A stretch of 64,000 nucleotides of DNA from Fuerstiella sp. (GTDB lineage: Bacteria > Planctomycetota > Planctomycetia > Planctomycetales > Planctomycetaceae), in the NCBI GenBank assembly GCA_022843805.1, contig JALHMY010000038.1:1-64000 (forward strand), written 5' to 3'. Below, one piece after another: positions 46,520 to 57,335 of the stretch. The notes under the pieces are model-generated. The model did not search any database and had not been told where the DNA came from. It worked only from the letters and a program-made list of their open reading frames with translations. A program made the position numbers and the translations under genes. Within the stretch, counting starts at the first letter, position 1; each line of letters begins with the position of its first letter.

Positions 46520-48625
46520 ATGCTGCCGATGTTTTCTTCAAAATCCCTGCGGAGTCATTGTCGTCGGTTCAGGTCTGCGAGCACCAGCGTCAGCCTTCTG
46601 CAAAGCCTTGAATCTCGCTGCCTGCTGAGTGCATCACCGCTGGCTCACTGGAAATTTGATGAGACCTCAGGTCTGCTGATCAGTGATGAAACTTCCACAG
46701 GTGCTGATGGAACTCGATTTGGAGCGTCACCCGGCATCGGAATCGACGGGGGTGCTTTGCTGTTCGATGGCGTCGACGACCGCATTGAGTTTGGGACACA
46801 GGGGTCACTGTCGGGCCTGACGGACTTTACTGTCATGGCATGGGTGAAGACCAGTGCTGCGTCCACGGGCGTGATCATTCAGCAAAAAGATGCTCAGGGA
46901 TTTAACGGTCAGTATCAGCTGCGGATGGAGGGAGACGGAACTCTGACGTTTTCTGTTTTCGGTGATTCCGCAAATCAGTTTGTCTTTGGAACCTCCGTAA
47001 CGATCAATGATGGCAAGTGGCATCATGTCGCCGCAGGGCGGCAGGGACGCCGCGGGTTTATCCATGTCGATGGAGTCCTGGCGTCTGAGACCTTCGGAAC
47101 GGTACGCAATCTGAGCTCTTCACTGCGCGTGGCCGTGGGAGCAGATACTCGTGACGGTTCAGGTTACTTTAACGGTCGAATCGACGATGTTCGGGTTTAC
47201 AATTCAGCGGTGCCATCTGCCGAAATCACAGCCATGGCAAAGATTGTTACTCCCACAGGACGAACGGAAAACCCGTTTCCCGAATTTCGCTGGCCTGCCA
47301 TTCAGAGTGCGGTCTCATATCAGCTATGGGTTGAACATCTGGGTGCCCCAACCAATCCCGCGTTAACTCAGACACTTAACGCCACCACTTACACGCCAGT
47401 CACGGGCCTTGGAATCGGTCAGTACAAGGCGTGGGTTCGCGCCACATTAACGAACACTGCGAAAACTGAATGGGTCTTTGGAACCTTCGAGATCTCCACG
47501 CGCGTCAGCGTTCCCTCAGTCCCATCACAATTTCTGACTGCAAGACCGACACTGCAATGGACGGCACTGTCTGGCGCAGCAAACTATGACCTGTGGATTC
47601 AGAATCTTACAACCGGTCAGAGTCAGTTCGTACGAAAGAATGATCTGACGACCAATTCATGGACCTCTGAAACGGATATGCCGCTGGGCAACTATCGTAT
47701 GTGGGTGCGAGGAATTGATGTGGCGGGATATGCGGCCGCCTGGTCTGAGACGGTCAATTTCTCTGTTGCACCGGCCCCGACTCCTCTGTCTCCTCTGATT
47801 CCAACATTCAATCCGCGGCCCACGTTTCAGTGGAGCGGCGTGACAGGTGCCACCAAATATGAATTACTGATTCGAAACGTTCGAACAAGTGCCAACACCT
47901 TTTACGAGCAGAATGTTGTCGGCACCAGCTGGACACCACCGTCAAATCTCGCGAATGACAACTATCGCTGGTGGGTTCGTCCGGTGGGGACCGGGAACGT
48001 TAAAGGTTCATGGTCTGCGATGAGCGAATTTTCCACTGGAGGACGCACCAGTGTGCTGTCGCCCAGCGGAACTGCCAATGGGTCTTCTCCAGTGTTTTCG
48101 TGGCGGCAGGTGGATGGAGCAGCCCGATACGAATTGTGGGTTGATCGAATCGGCGTTCAGACAGGCTATATTAATCTGACAAATCTCACTGCCACAAATT
48201 ACACACATTCCGCCGCATTGCCCGCCGGAAACTACAGAACGTGGGTCAGGGCGGTGAGTACGACCAGTCAGTTCAGCAGCTGGAGCCCTGCCGTTGAGTT
48301 CACAGTCGCCGACGCCCAGACCAGCGATACTCCGGAATTCGGGCAGGAGCCGGTGATCACCTCCATCCTGTCGCTCGATCGCCCGTCAGTTTCGGCTGAT
48401 CGGCATTCGAGATCGGTTGAAGACGAACCACAGCCTGTGGCAATTGATGCGACCAACACCGAGCTGTCAGAGATTCCGCCTTCCGGATCCGGCATTGTCA
48501 AAATGAGCGAGCTTCCGTCCGTACCTGCAGCTCATCCGAATTTTCCAGACTCCGCCGTTCATGATGCAGTGATGGCGGAACTGGCGCAGTTCACCGTATC
48601 CTTCGCACCGTGGCGATCTGCCTGA
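46520..48625 (+). CDS. LamG and FN3-like surface or secreted protein with LEPR-XLL-like leader
   Basis: A 701-residue extracellular protein. Near its start SVSLLQSLESRCLLSASPLA resembles the LEPR-XLL leader that marks large secreted planctomycete proteins. Residues about 38-235 are a LamG/concanavalin A-like lectin domain (HWKFDETSG, LTDFTVMAWVKTSAAS, GKWHHVAAG, FNGRIDDVRVYN). Four FN3-like repeats follow, each with a core such as RPTLQWTALSGAANYDLWIQ, RPTFQWSGVTGATKYELLIR or PVFSWRQVDGAARYELWVD. The tail (about 600-701) is acidic and unstructured. Probable roles are glycan binding or adhesion. The Met at 46520 is preferred to the GTG at 46469. Confidence 0.8.
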   Translation: MLPMFSSKSLRSHCRRFRSASTSVSLLQSLESRCLLSASPLAHWKFDETSGLLISDETSTGADGTRFGASPGIGIDGGALLFDGVDDRIEFGTQGSLSGLTDFTVMAWVKTSAASTGVIIQQKDAQGFNGQYQLRMEGDGTLTFSVFGDSANQFVFGTSVTINDGKWHHVAAGRQGRRGFIHVDGVLASETFGTVRNLSSSLRVAVGADTRDGSGYFNGRIDDVRVYNSAVPSAEITAMAKIVTPTGRTENPFPEFRWPAIQSAVSYQLWVEHLGAPTNPALTQTLNATTYTPVTGLGIGQYKAWVRATLTNTAKTEWVFGTFEISTRVSVPSVPSQFLTARPTLQWTALSGAANYDLWIQNLTTGQSQFVRKNDLTTNSWTSETDMPLGNYRMWVRGIDVAGYAAAWSETVNFSVAPAPTPLSPLIPTFNPRPTFQWSGVTGATKYELLIRNVRTSANTFYEQNVVGTSWTPPSNLANDNYRWWVRPVGTGNVKGSWSAMSEFSTGGRTSVLSPSGTANGSSPVFSWRQVDGAARYELWVDRIGVQTGYINLTNLTATNYTHSAALPAGNYRTWVRAVSTTSQFSSWSPAVEFTVADAQTSDTPEFGQEPVITSILSLDRPSVSADRHSRSVEDEPQPVAIDATNTELSEIPPSGSGIVKMSELPSVPAAHPNFPDSAVHDAVMAELAQFTVSFAPWRSA

Positions 48626-48674
48626 GTACTGCCGTTTCAGCGGGTTCATGAATTCTGAAGGGCTATTTGAACTT

Positions 48675-49634
48675 CTATGTGCAGCGAGGGGCTAGCCAGG
48701 TGCGCAGCTTGTCAAGATCCGATGCGAATCCCCGGATTCCTTCAGCAAGTTTTTCCGTGGCCATTGCGTCTTCATTCAGCATCCAGCGAAACGATGGCTC
48801 GCTGATCTCAATTCGCGGCAAATCCAGTGCACGAGCTGCCGCTGTGTCCAGACACTTCGAAACGCTGGTGTCGGCTGCCGCCAGTTCAGCGAGCAGCGCG
48901 GGAGAAATTGTCAGCAGATCACATCCGCACAATGCAATCACCTGTGCCGACGTTCGGAAACTGGCTCCCATGACTTCGGTATGGTAGCCATGTTTCTTGT
49001 AGTAGTGAAAGATTCGAGTAACAGACTCAACCCCCGGATCCTGTTCGATGGGAATATTTTCCACTTTTCGGGCCGTGCGATACCAGTCATAAATACGACC
49101 GACAAAAGGGCTGATCAAAGTGACTCCGGCTTCTGCACATGCGACTGCCTGTCCAAAACCGAATAACAGAGTCAGATTACAGTGGATATTGTCCTTCTCC
49201 AGCCGCTCCGCCGCACGGATTCCCTCCCAGGTGCTGGCAATTTTGATCAGAATTCGCTCTGAAGAAATCCCTGCACTCCGGTAAAGCTCGATCAGCTCGT
49301 AGGCTTTATTGACTGTGCCGGCTTCATCAAAACTCAGTCGAGCATCCACTTCAGTGGAAACACGGCCGGGAATAATCTCAAGGATTCGTACTCCGAAGTT
49401 TACGGACAGCCGGTCAATAATTCGATCGATCAACAGGTCTCCAGTGAGCCCCTGAGATTTTCCGAAGCTGATGGCTTCGTCGACCAGACCGGCGTACTGC
49501 GGCATCTGAGCGGCTTTGTACAACAGCGACGGATTTGTGGTGGCATCGCGCGGCTGGTGGCGGCCAATCGCGTCAATATCACCGGTGTCTGCCACCACAA
49601 CAGTATGCAGTTTCAGTTGTTCCAGAGAGTTCAC
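48675..49634 (-). CDS. tal: Transaldolase
   Basis: A 319-residue TalB-type enzyme of the non-oxidative pentose phosphate pathway that moves a dihydroxyacetone unit between sugar phosphates. The Schiff-base Lys is Lys131 in [19 protein letters not shown]; Asp17 lies in [34 protein letters not shown] and [11 protein letters not shown] complete the family pattern. Length and residue positions match E. coli TalB closely. It stands alone; carB starts upstream on the same strand after 213 bp. Confidence 0.95.
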   Translation of the reverse strand: MNSLEQLKLHTVVVADTGDIDAIGRHQPRDATTNPSLLYKAAQMPQYAGLVDEAISFGKSQGLTGDLLIDRIIDRLSVNFGVRILEIIPGRVSTEVDARLSFDEAGTVNKAYELIELYRSAGISSERILIKIASTWEGIRAAERLEKDNIHCNLTLLFGFGQAVACAEAGVTLISPFVGRIYDWYRTARKVENIPIEQDPGVESVTRIFHYYKKHGYHTEVMGASFRTSAQVIALCGCDLLTISPALLAELAAADTSVSKCLDTAAARALDLPRIEISEPSFRWMLNEDAMATEKLAEGIRGFASDLDKLRTWLAPRCT

Positions 49635-49847
49635 AGCAGACTCCTTTGCTGATCCGCGAGGTTTCAGTGACTTCGGCGAGCGGCAGTGTACCAGAACAAA
49701 GACTGCTGCAGGAGTGCAGCAGCCAAAGTCCGCTGATCCCAGCCAGAACTGTGCGGCTGATCGCCTCCTGAATCCCTGGTTGATCGTAACCCTCTGCTGT
49801 GTGTTGACGAAACGAAAACACCCCGTGCTGAGTGCGAAGGCTGTCTT

Positions 49848-52800
49848 CTATCGTCGTATCCAGTCCTGCAGAGCAGTGACCTGCGGCAGGGGCTGCTCCT
49901 GAAGTGCGGCCAGAGCGTCCACGATCGCAAGACAGCCTGGAAGGGTTGTCACGCAGGGAACTCCGTAAGCCACCGAAGCGGCGCGAATACGGCCTTCGTC
50001 AGTACGAGCACCTTTGCCACTGGGTGTGTTGAAGATCATATGGATTTCGCCATTGGCCATCAGGTCCAGCAGATTGGGGCGCCCTTCCTGAAGCTTGCGA
50101 ACCACTTCCACATCCAGGCCGGCTTCCTGAAACACGCGAGCCGTGCCGCTGGTACACGCAATCTGGTAGCCCATCTCCCGCAGTCGCCGCACAGAATCGA
50201 TCATGCGGCTCTTATGACCGGCAGCCATACTGATGAAGACTCGCCCCTGAAGAGGCATTTTTGCCCCCGCAGCGATCTGAGATTTTGCGAAGGCAATCGG
50301 GAATTCTTCATGAATGCCCATCACTTCACCGGTTGAACGCATTTCCGGTCCCAGCACAATGTCAACACCGGAGAATCGACTGAACGGGAACACACTTTCC
50401 TTTACAGATGTGTATTTGGGTACAATCTCCTCAGTGATTCCCTGAGAGATCAGCGACTGACCTGCCATGACTTTTGCTGCAATCCGAGCCAGCGACCGCC
50501 CTGTGGCCTTTGAGACAAATGGTGCGGTACGACTTGCCCGGGGATTCACTTCCAGTATGTATACGTGAAACTGCGAACCATCAACCTTCACGGCAAACTG
50601 AATATTCATCAGCCCGCGCACCTGAAGTGCACTGGCGAGCGACCGCGTGGCGTCTTTAATCTCTGCAATGACTGATGCGGGAAGCGAGTGTGGCGGGAGC
50701 GCACACGCGGAGTCGCCCGAGTGAACTCCGGCTTCCTCAATGTGCTCCATCACGCCACCGATCAGCGTGGTCACTCCGTCGCAGATTGCATCCACATCAA
50801 CTTCAATTGCATCTTCCAGAAACTTATCGATGAGCACAGGCTTTTCGGGTGATGCATCAACCGCTTCGATCATATATCGCACGAGCGAAGGTTCGTCGTA
50901 ACAGATCTCCATCGCGCGACCGCCCAGAACATAGCTGGGTCTGACCAGAACCGGATAGCCAATTCGATCGGCCGCTTTTCGGGCTCCTTCCGTATTGGTA
51001 GCGATACCATTGGGAGGCTGTCGCAGGTTCAGACGTTCAAGAATTGCCTGAAAACGCTCCCGGTCTTCCGCCGCATCAATCATGTCAGGACTGGTGCCAA
51101 TGATGTTGACGCCAGCCGCTTCAAGACCTCGGGCAAGGTTCAGTGGTGTCTGACCACCGAACTGAACAATGACCCCGTCTGGCTGCATTCGGTCACAGAT
51201 ATTCAGGACGTCCTCGGTTGTCAGCGGCTCAAAGAACAGGTAATCCGATGTGTCATAGTCGGTCGACACGGTCTCCGGATTGGAGTTCACCATGATGCTT
51301 TCGATTCCCAGTTCATCAAGGGCGAAAGCCGCCTGGCAGCAGCAATAGTCAAACTCGATGCCCTGCCCAATGCGGTTCGGGCCCCCTCCGAGGATCATAA
51401 TTCGCTTCGTTCCCGGCTTTTTCGCGGGAGTTTCATCTTCCTGTTCATAGGTTGAATAATAGTAAGGCGTGTGAGCCTCAAATTCTGCCGCGCAGGTATC
51501 CACCTGTTTGAATGTGGCCACGATGCCCATCTGAGTGCGGAATTTGCGCACATCCATCTGGGATGCATCCCACCATCCGGCGAGCTGCTCGTCTGAGAAC
51601 CCATTTCGCTTGGCTTCCCGCATCAGATCAAAACTGACGTCTTCAAGTCGGCCGATCTGTCGGATTCGTTCTTCCAGCTTAAGGAGCTGTTCGATATTGC
51701 GAAGGAACCACGGATCGATGTCGGTAAGACCATGAATTTCTTCTACAGTGAATCCATCCTTGAGAGCATAGCGAATAAAGAAGATTCGTTCGGCGTTCGG
51801 TGTCGACAGTTTGCTTTGAATTTCATCCCGCTGTGGCTGACGGGCGGTACCCCACAAATCCTTCTTTCCGCCGCCCAGTCCAAAGTGGCCAATTTCCAGA
51901 CCTCGCAGAGCCTTTTGCAGTGATTCGCGGAACGTACGGCCAATCGCCATGGTTTCACCGACGGATTTCATCTGCACCGTCAGAGTTGGATCAGCCTCCG
52001 GGAATTTTTCGAATGTCCAGCGGGGAATTTTGGTAACCACGTAATCGATGGTTGGCTCGAAGCAGGCCAGTGTTTCGCGAGTAATATCATTGGGGATCTC
52101 GTCAAGCCGATAACCCACCGCCAGCTTGGCAGCGATCTTGGCGATCGGGAATCCGGTGGCTTTGGAGGCCAGTGCACTGGAACGACTGACTCGAGGATTC
52201 ATTTCAATGACGACCATCCGTCCATCGTCCGGATTAATCGCAAACTGCACATTTGATCCGCCCGTTTCGACTCCAATCGCCCGCATTACAGCGATCGTGG
52301 CATCCCGCATTCGCTGATACTCTTTGTCGGTCAGAGTCTGGGCAGGTGCAACAGTGATGGAGTCACCAGTATGCACACCCATTGCATCAAAGTTCTCGAT
52401 GGAGCAGATGATGACTACGTTATCGGCGCAGTCACGCATCACTTCCATTTCGTATTCTTTCCATCCGAGAATGGATTCTTCCAGCAGGATTTCGGTGATG
52501 GGAGACATCGCCAGTCCATGGCGAACCTTTTCTTCGAACTCTCGGATGTTGTAGGCGATTCCGCCGCCTGTCCCACCCAGCGTAAAGCTGGCTCGAATAA
52601 TGATCGGCAGCCCGATTTCCCTGACAGCTTCCTGAGCTTCATCAATATTCCGGACCACGAAACTTCGAGGAACATCCAGTCCGATCTGCAGCATAATCTG
52701 CTTAAACGTATCGCGTTCTTCAGCACGCTTAATCACCTCTTCGCGCGCACCGATCATTTCACATTTGTATTTGTCGAGGATACCACGGCGAGCCAGTTCC

Positions 52801-53099
52801 ATGGCCGTGTTGAGTCCTGTCTGACCTCCCAGCGTGGGAAGCAGTGCGTCAGGACGTTCCCGCTCAATAATTTTTTCGACATATTGCCAGGTAATTGGCT
52901 CAATGTAGGTGCGGTCGGCGGTTTCCGGGTCAGTCATGATGGTTGCCGGGTTGGAATTCACCAGCACCACTTCGTAGCCCTCTTCCCGGAGTGCTTTACA
53001 AGCCTGAGTTCCGGAATAGTCAAATTCACAGGCCTGACCAATCACGATGGGCCCGGAACCGATAATCAGAATTTTCTTAATGTCGTCTCGCCGTGGCAC
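49848..53099 (-). CDS. carB: Carbamoyl-phosphate synthase large subunit
   Basis: A 1083-residue enzyme making carbamoyl phosphate for arginine and pyrimidines. Two homologous ATP-grasp halves are visible: [20 protein letters not shown] opens the first and [20 protein letters not shown] the second. The oligomerisation region lies between them, and the C-terminal allosteric MGS-like domain contains [20 protein letters not shown]-grasp motifs such as [20 protein letters not shown] and [20 protein letters not shown] are intact. The small subunit carA is not in the window. The arginine genes argD and argB lie 1-3 kb upstream on the same strand. Confidence 0.97.
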   Translation of the reverse strand: MPRRDDIKKILIIGSGPIVIGQACEFDYSGTQACKALREEGYEVVLVNSNPATIMTDPETADRTYIEPITWQYVEKIIERERPDALLPTLGGQTGLNTAMELARRGILDKYKCEMIGAREEVIKRAEERDTFKQIMLQIGLDVPRSFVVRNIDEAQEAVREIGLPIIIRASFTLGGTGGGIAYNIREFEEKVRHGLAMSPITEILLEESILGWKEYEMEVMRDCADNVVIICSIENFDAMGVHTGDSITVAPAQTLTDKEYQRMRDATIAVMRAIGVETGGSNVQFAINPDDGRMVVIEMNPRVSRSSALASKATGFPIAKIAAKLAVGYRLDEIPNDITRETLACFEPTIDYVVTKIPRWTFEKFPEADPTLTVQMKSVGETMAIGRTFRESLQKALRGLEIGHFGLGGGKKDLWGTARQPQRDEIQSKLSTPNAERIFFIRYALKDGFTVEEIHGLTDIDPWFLRNIEQLLKLEERIRQIGRLEDVSFDLMREAKRNGFSDEQLAGWWDASQMDVRKFRTQMGIVATFKQVDTCAAEFEAHTPYYYSTYEQEDETPAKKPGTKRIMILGGGPNRIGQGIEFDYCCCQAAFALDELGIESIMVNSNPETVSTDYDTSDYLFFEPLTTEDVLNICDRMQPDGVIVQFGGQTPLNLARGLEAAGVNIIGTSPDMIDAAEDRERFQAILERLNLRQPPNGIATNTEGARKAADRIGYPVLVRPSYVLGGRAMEICYDEPSLVRYMIEAVDASPEKPVLIDKFLEDAIEVDVDAICDGVTTLIGGVMEHIEEAGVHSGDSACALPPHSLPASVIAEIKDATRSLASALQVRGLMNIQFAVKVDGSQFHVYILEVNPRASRTAPFVSKATGRSLARIAAKVMAGQSLISQGITEEIVPKYTSVKESVFPFSRFSGVDIVLGPEMRSTGEVMGIHEEFPIAFAKSQIAAGAKMPLQGRVFISMAAGHKSRMIDSVRRLREMGYQIACTSGTARVFQEAGLDVEVVRKLQEGRPNLLDLMANGEIHMIFNTPSGKGARTDEGRIRAASVAYGVPCVTTLPGCLAIVDALAALQEQPLPQVTALQDWIRR

Positions 53100-53419
53100 G
53101 CTCGGTCATCCTTAGGTCCGCACAATCCATCTCTGATCGCAACGTCATTTAAATGCGGCCGACCCGGCGCGCAGAAAATTCGCAGAATGTCTCGGAGGGA
53201 AAATCCGAAGGAGCCGCGAATCGCCTGCAGCAACAGTAAAAGGCGTCGAACCGCGCAGTATCGTGAACAGGGTACCAGGAAATCGGCTGCGTTCAAGAAG
53301 TCCGAGCGCGTTGGATGCTGAAGTTGCCGAAACAGCTGAACAATCATGGATATCTCGCAGGAACTGCGAGGGTTTTTCCTCGCTTTTTCGTTCCTGAGAC
53401 AATCCCCGCCGATTTGTTT
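53100..53419. other. Intergenic, no convincing gene
   Basis: This lies between the FHA-protein gene and carB. An 85-codon minus-strand frame (53145-53402) is present, but it lacks any recognised motif and its composition is not convincing. Confidence 0.3.
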
Positions 53420-54112
53420 TCAGGCATTCGAATCGGGATTAGCCACGTCTGACAGCCACAGGGCCAGATCCCGCTGCAGCAAAAGCAGACTCTGCCAGCG
53501 TTCCCACGCCACCTGGATTTGCCCATCCGACGCTTCTGACGATTCTCGCCCGGCATGAACGATCGAATTCAGCTGTTCATGGATATAGGCAAGAACATCG
53601 GCGATTCGAGCGCGCTGTCCCGCTCCCAGAACAGGTGGCAAAGCAGGCCGCTCACCAAAAAACAGCGGCGACATCATTTGTTCAGGATTCAGGTTTTCTG
53701 ACAGACTGAACTCTGCATCCTCAAGCCCGCCGGCTGGTACTGATCTGGACGACGGCCCCTGCCATGGGAGCAGGGCGGAAACCTCAACCCCCAGCCGTTT
53801 CGCGCGCCGGGAAATTTCTTCTTCACTTCCGAACAGCAGTGTACATCGTCCGATCTGCAAATGATCACCCGGCCGAAGTACTCTCAGCTGAACCGGATGA
53901 CCATTGACGCGGCTGCCATTGGTACTGTGCAAATCTGTAAAAATGACCTGTCCCTGGTCTTCCTGCAGTTTGGCGTGAAGACGACTGACTCGTTCATCAT
54001 TCAGCTGAACAGTGTTGTCTTCTTCCCGGCCAATCGTGACCGGAGTTTCCAGATTACGAAAGATTCGCCCCCGCTCCAGCCCTTCAAGTACGGACAAAGT
54101 GACAAAGGCCAT
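53420..54112 (-). CDS. FHA-domain protein
   Basis: A 230-residue cytosolic protein. The N-terminal FHA domain (about 10-95) has the phosphothreonine-binding pattern VTIGREEDNTVQLNDERVSR followed by LHAKL, then TDLHSTNGSRVNG. The C-terminal 130 residues are helical and unfamiliar. FHA domains read Ser/Thr phosphorylation, common in planctomycetes, which have many Ser/Thr kinases; no kinase gene lies nearby. A phosphorylation-dependent adaptor is the likely role. Confidence 0.88.
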   Translation of the reverse strand: MAFVTLSVLEGLERGRIFRNLETPVTIGREEDNTVQLNDERVSRLHAKLQEDQGQVIFTDLHSTNGSRVNGHPVQLRVLRPGDHLQIGRCTLLFGSEEEISRRAKRLGVEVSALLPWQGPSSRSVPAGGLEDAEFSLSENLNPEQMMSPLFFGERPALPPVLGAGQRARIADVLAYIHEQLNSIVHAGRESSEASDGQIQVAWERWQSLLLLQRDLALWLSDVANPDSNA

Positions 54113-54285
54113 TGTTGTACAGATCTTTCTGACACAGCTTTGGGTATGGGGGAAGAATCACGCGTCCCTATTCTCACACTTCGGCACAAAAAAAGCGACA
54201 GACCGGATCAGTGACAGGCGGGGAAAATTCGACTTGCCTGAACAGGGGAATCCCTCCCCTGAATGGGATTCCGCCATTCAGACCA

Positions 54286-55494
54286 TCAGGACTCTTCAGC
54301 CATTTCCTGCAGAACCCCACAGACAACTTCCAGACCATCAGACAATTCATCTGCCCGAATATTCAGTGCCGGCAACAGGCGTACAACAGTATTCTGCGTG
54401 GCATTAATCAGCACACCCTTTTCCATACAACGCTGCACCGCAGGGGCGGCCGGAATGGAAAGTTCTATGCCAATCATCATGCCGCAGACTCGTACCTCCT
54501 GAATGATCGGCAACTTCTGTTTCAGCTGCTCCAGCTGCAGCCGAGTCGATTCAGCCAGTACACGGACATGATCAAGCAGTCCTTCTCGTTCGATGGTCTT
54601 TCCGGTTGCCAGCCCGGCTGCCATTGCAAGCGAGTTTCCTCCAAAAGTACTGGCATGCATCCCTGGACGCAGGTCGGCAGCAAATTCGTCACGACATATC
54701 ATGGCTCCACAGGCCACCCCGCCCGCAAGACCCTTCGCCATCGTCAGTACATCGGGCTGTACTCCGGTCTGCTGCCAGCCAAACCAGGTTCCCGTGCGTC
54801 CCATCCCGGTCTGCACCTCATCGAAAATCAGCAGAAGTCCTTTTTCGTCACACAGGTCCCGCAGGCCCTGCAGGAAACCGGGCTCCGGAATCCTGACGCC
54901 CCCTTCTCCCTGAATCGGCTCAATCATGATCGCGCACGTTTCGTTGTCGACCAGATTCTTAACCCCCTCCAGGTCGTTCATTCGGGCGTAACGGAAGCCC
55001 GCCATCATCGGGCCAAGCCCTTCGTGGTATTTGGGCTGGGCCGTCGCAGTGAGCGCACCAAATGTCCGACCATGAAAACCATGTTCAAAAGTAATGATTC
55101 GGAATCGACCGTCCGCGGAGCCATGCAGTCGAGCGAGTTTGATGGCCGCTTCATTCGCTTCGGCACCACTGTTGCAGAAAAATGCCTTTCCGAAACTTCG
55201 AGTGCACAGGAATTCTGCAAAAAGTCCCTGCTCTTCAATGTACCAGGTGTTGGGCACATGAATGAGCCGGGCAGCCTGCTCCTGAATCGCCTTCACCACC
55301 GCCGGTGGAGAATATCCGAGTATGTTGCAGCCCCAGCCAGGAAAAAGATCCAGATAACGATTTCCGTCCGCATCACGCACGTACGATCCTTCACCCCCAA
55401 CCAGAGCAATGGGAAGCCGACGGTAGTTCGGAATGACGTACCGATCGAAGAGATCAATAATGGACTGGCTTTTGGAAGAAGCAACCTGCGTCAT
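54286..55494 (-). CDS. argD: Acetylornithine aminotransferase
   Basis: A class III PLP aminotransferase, 402 residues, which makes N-acetylornithine in arginine synthesis. Motifs: [71 protein letters not shown], and the PLP Lys in [16 protein letters not shown]. The substrate cannot be separated from close ornithine or succinylornithine transaminases by sequence alone, but argB is the next gene upstream on the same strand, 190 bp away, which supports ArgD. Confidence 0.92.
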   Translation of the reverse strand: MTQVASSKSQSIIDLFDRYVIPNYRRLPIALVGGEGSYVRDADGNRYLDLFPGWGCNILGYSPPAVVKAIQEQAARLIHVPNTWYIEEQGLFAEFLCTRSFGKAFFCNSGAEANEAAIKLARLHGSADGRFRIITFEHGFHGRTFGALTATAQPKYHEGLGPMMAGFRYARMNDLEGVKNLVDNETCAIMIEPIQGEGGVRIPEPGFLQGLRDLCDEKGLLLIFDEVQTGMGRTGTWFGWQQTGVQPDVLTMAKGLAGGVACGAMICRDEFAADLRPGMHASTFGGNSLAMAAGLATGKTIEREGLLDHVRVLAESTRLQLEQLKQKLPIIQEVRVCGMMIGIELSIPAAPAVQRCMEKGVLINATQNTVVRLLPALNIRADELSDGLEVVCGVLQEMAEES

Positions 55495-55589
55495 TCAAGC
55501 AACCCTGATAACCTGCAAATACTGACCGAACACTGACGATGTACGAAACACTTGAATATATCACTTGTCAGGGAAATGTGCGAGACGGC

Positions 55590-55640
55590 ACCGATCCCTG
55601 CGACACACCGATCCCTGCGACACACCGATCCCTGTGACAC
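55590..55640. repeat. Three 17-bp tandem repeats between argB and argD
   Basis: ACCGATCCCTGCGACAC is present three times without gaps, the last unit with one change (C to T). It lies between argB and argD and is not translated in an obvious frame. It may be a simple replication-slippage array. Confidence 0.85.
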
Positions 55641-55683
55641 AAAAACAGAACGCTCGTTACGAGAATTCAGGTCACGATTTTCT

Positions 55684-56559
55684 TCAGGTAACGATTTCCG
55701 TGCCGACTCCGGTATCCGAATAGATTTCCAGCAGGACGGAATGTGGCATCGCGGCATCCACAATGTGCACTTTTCGGACGCCTGCATCCAGGGCATCCAG
55801 AGCAGCCTCAACTTTGGGCACCATTCCTCCGGCAATCGTACCGTCCGCAATCATGGCACGAACCTGATTTCCCGTGACATGAGAAAGTCGTGACGCCGGG
55901 TTACTTCGATCCGTCAGGATTCCAGGAATATCACTCAGGAAAATGAGCTTTTCCGCAGACAAAGCTCGAGCAATTGCCGCAGCAGCAGTATCCGCATTGA
56001 CGTTCAGGCGATGTCCGAATTCACTAAGCGCAATGCAGGGAATGACCGGAATTGTGCCCGTGGAGCAAACCCGTACCAAAGTGTCCACATCAACGTCAGT
56101 GACAGTCCCCACATGCCCCAGATCAATCGGCTGGCCGGTTTCATCTTTCAGCGTCAGCTTTTCGGCAGTCAGTACGTTCTCTGTTCCGAAATGCAGTCCC
56201 GTGGAACGTGCACCATTTCGACTGATTCGGTCGACGATCGACTGGCAAATGTCTTCCACCAGCACGTGTGACGCAATCTGCAGCGTTTTGTTGTCTGTGT
56301 AGCGACGCCCCGCGACAAACCGTGGCACAATCCCGGCTTCGGACATCGCCGCACTGATGGCCTTGCCTCCCCCGTGAACAACCACAGGCTTCATGCCCAC
56401 TGCCGCCATAAAGACCACATCGGTGAGCAGACTGTCGACCGCTGTCTGATCGTCCAGAGTACTTCCGCCCAGCTTGACCACCACATATCGTCCCCGAAAA
56501 CGCTGAATCCAGCTCATCGCTTCAATCAGGACTCGCGCTTTGCGAATTGCTTCTTCCAT
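55684..56559 (-). CDS. argB: Acetylglutamate kinase
   Basis: Second step of arginine synthesis, phosphorylating N-acetylglutamate. The 291-residue amino-acid-kinase fold shows MSWIQRFRGRYVVVKLGGS, VVVHGGGKAISAAMSEAGI, VAGRRYTDNKTL, LNVNADTAAAAIARAL and KLIFLSDIPGILTDRSNPAS, and ends with IAGGMVPKVEAALDALDAGV. EEAIRKARVLIEAMSWIQ is the typical N-terminus, so the Met at 56559 is used; an upstream Met at 56649 adds an unrelated leader. It stands just upstream of argD on the same strand. Confidence 0.95.
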   Translation of the reverse strand: MEEAIRKARVLIEAMSWIQRFRGRYVVVKLGGSTLDDQTAVDSLLTDVVFMAAVGMKPVVVHGGGKAISAAMSEAGIVPRFVAGRRYTDNKTLQIASHVLVEDICQSIVDRISRNGARSTGLHFGTENVLTAEKLTLKDETGQPIDLGHVGTVTDVDVDTLVRVCSTGTIPVIPCIALSEFGHRLNVNADTAAAAIARALSAEKLIFLSDIPGILTDRSNPASRLSHVTGNQVRAMIADGTIAGGMVPKVEAALDALDAGVRKVHIVDAAMPHSVLLEIYSDTGVGTEIVT

Positions 56560-56833
56560 TGGGATGCCGTCAGACAGAGTGCCATCAAAAATTGTGCCGT
56601 GCGCCGGAATGTGACGGCAAACTGACCACACATGTTTGATAGCAGTCAATTTGCCCGAGAGATTCTATTCGCCTCGCCGCACTAATGGAAATCGGCCTGC
56701 CGTCTGCTGACTGTAATTTCGATGATCGCCGCCGATCGCCTCATCGGTTCCGAAAAATGGGTTCCGGAAAACAGTCAGCAAATCGGGCAAAAGCACTTGT
56801 GATTCGCTCTGGTTTGACTAAATTACAGGAGTT

Positions 56834-57100
56834 CATTTCAGGTGCTGGCAGACAGTCCTTCAATGGCCTGTTGGTGCCAGTGAAAAGGGAAAACGGTATG
56901 AATCTGTGCAGACGGGCTCCGAAGGACGCCGCTTTTGTTCAGACTCAGGAAGCCGTTGCGGTCCCGCCGCTGTAATCGGGGACCGGTACTGCATTAGTCC
57001 ACTGCGAAGACTGTCATTCGTGGCTCCGTCACGTTTCAGCCAATCGTGGGAAGGCGCAGTGTCCGGTATGATCCGAAAGCCAGAAGACCTGCCTGAAATG
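56834..57100 (+). promoter_or_regulatory. Cobalamin riboswitch
   Basis: The class shows all the usual blocks in order: GGTGCCAGTGAAAAGGGAA, GCCGCTGTAATCGGGGAC, CCACTG, a central GGGAAGGCG and the B12 box AAAGCCAGAAGACCTGCC. The P1 stem closes perfectly (CATTTCAGG at 56834-56842 with CCTGAAATG at 57092-57100). A short hairpin (CCTTC-GCG-GAAGG) and AATTTTTG follow, a possible expression platform. The next coding frame in the same direction is a DUF1559 protein more than 230 bp away; no B12 synthesis, transport or B12-independent enzyme gene is adjacent. Confidence 0.93.
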
Positions 57101-57201
57101 CCAGCAAATATTGCCTTCGCGGAAGGGCGTTATTGGCGACAATTTTTGTACGGCGTAAGAGTGCATTGTTAGGACCTGGAAAACAATAAGTTACCGCCAT
57201 A

Positions 57202-57251
57202 GTCGCCTTTCGCTCCGCGAAAGAGCTTCCTTTTGCGGAGCAAAAGGCGAC
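57202..57251. repeat. Hairpin repeat with a common tail
   Basis: GTCGCCTTTCGCTCCGCG (then AAAG) pairs with CTTTTGCGGAGCAAAAGG (then CGAC) at 19 of 22 positions around a six-base loop. It is followed by CACTTATTGTCTGACAGCCC, a tail also seen as CTTATTGTCTGACAGC near 39353. A decayed relative of the hairpin is at 5978-6024. It stands between the riboswitch and the DUF1559 gene. Confidence 0.7.
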
Positions 57252-57335
57252 ACTTATTGTCTGACAGCCCCTTACCTAACTGCAGTCTCACGAAACTGAA
57301 GTGGTCGGTTCAGAGGCTGTTGTTTTTGACACTTC

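Noticed and set aside
53145-53402. 85-codon minus-strand frame upstream of carB
   Set aside because: Composition and lack of motifs are not convincing.
56906-57172. 88-codon frame inside the riboswitch
   Set aside because: It lies within the aptamer and reads through its conserved loops; no family resemblance.
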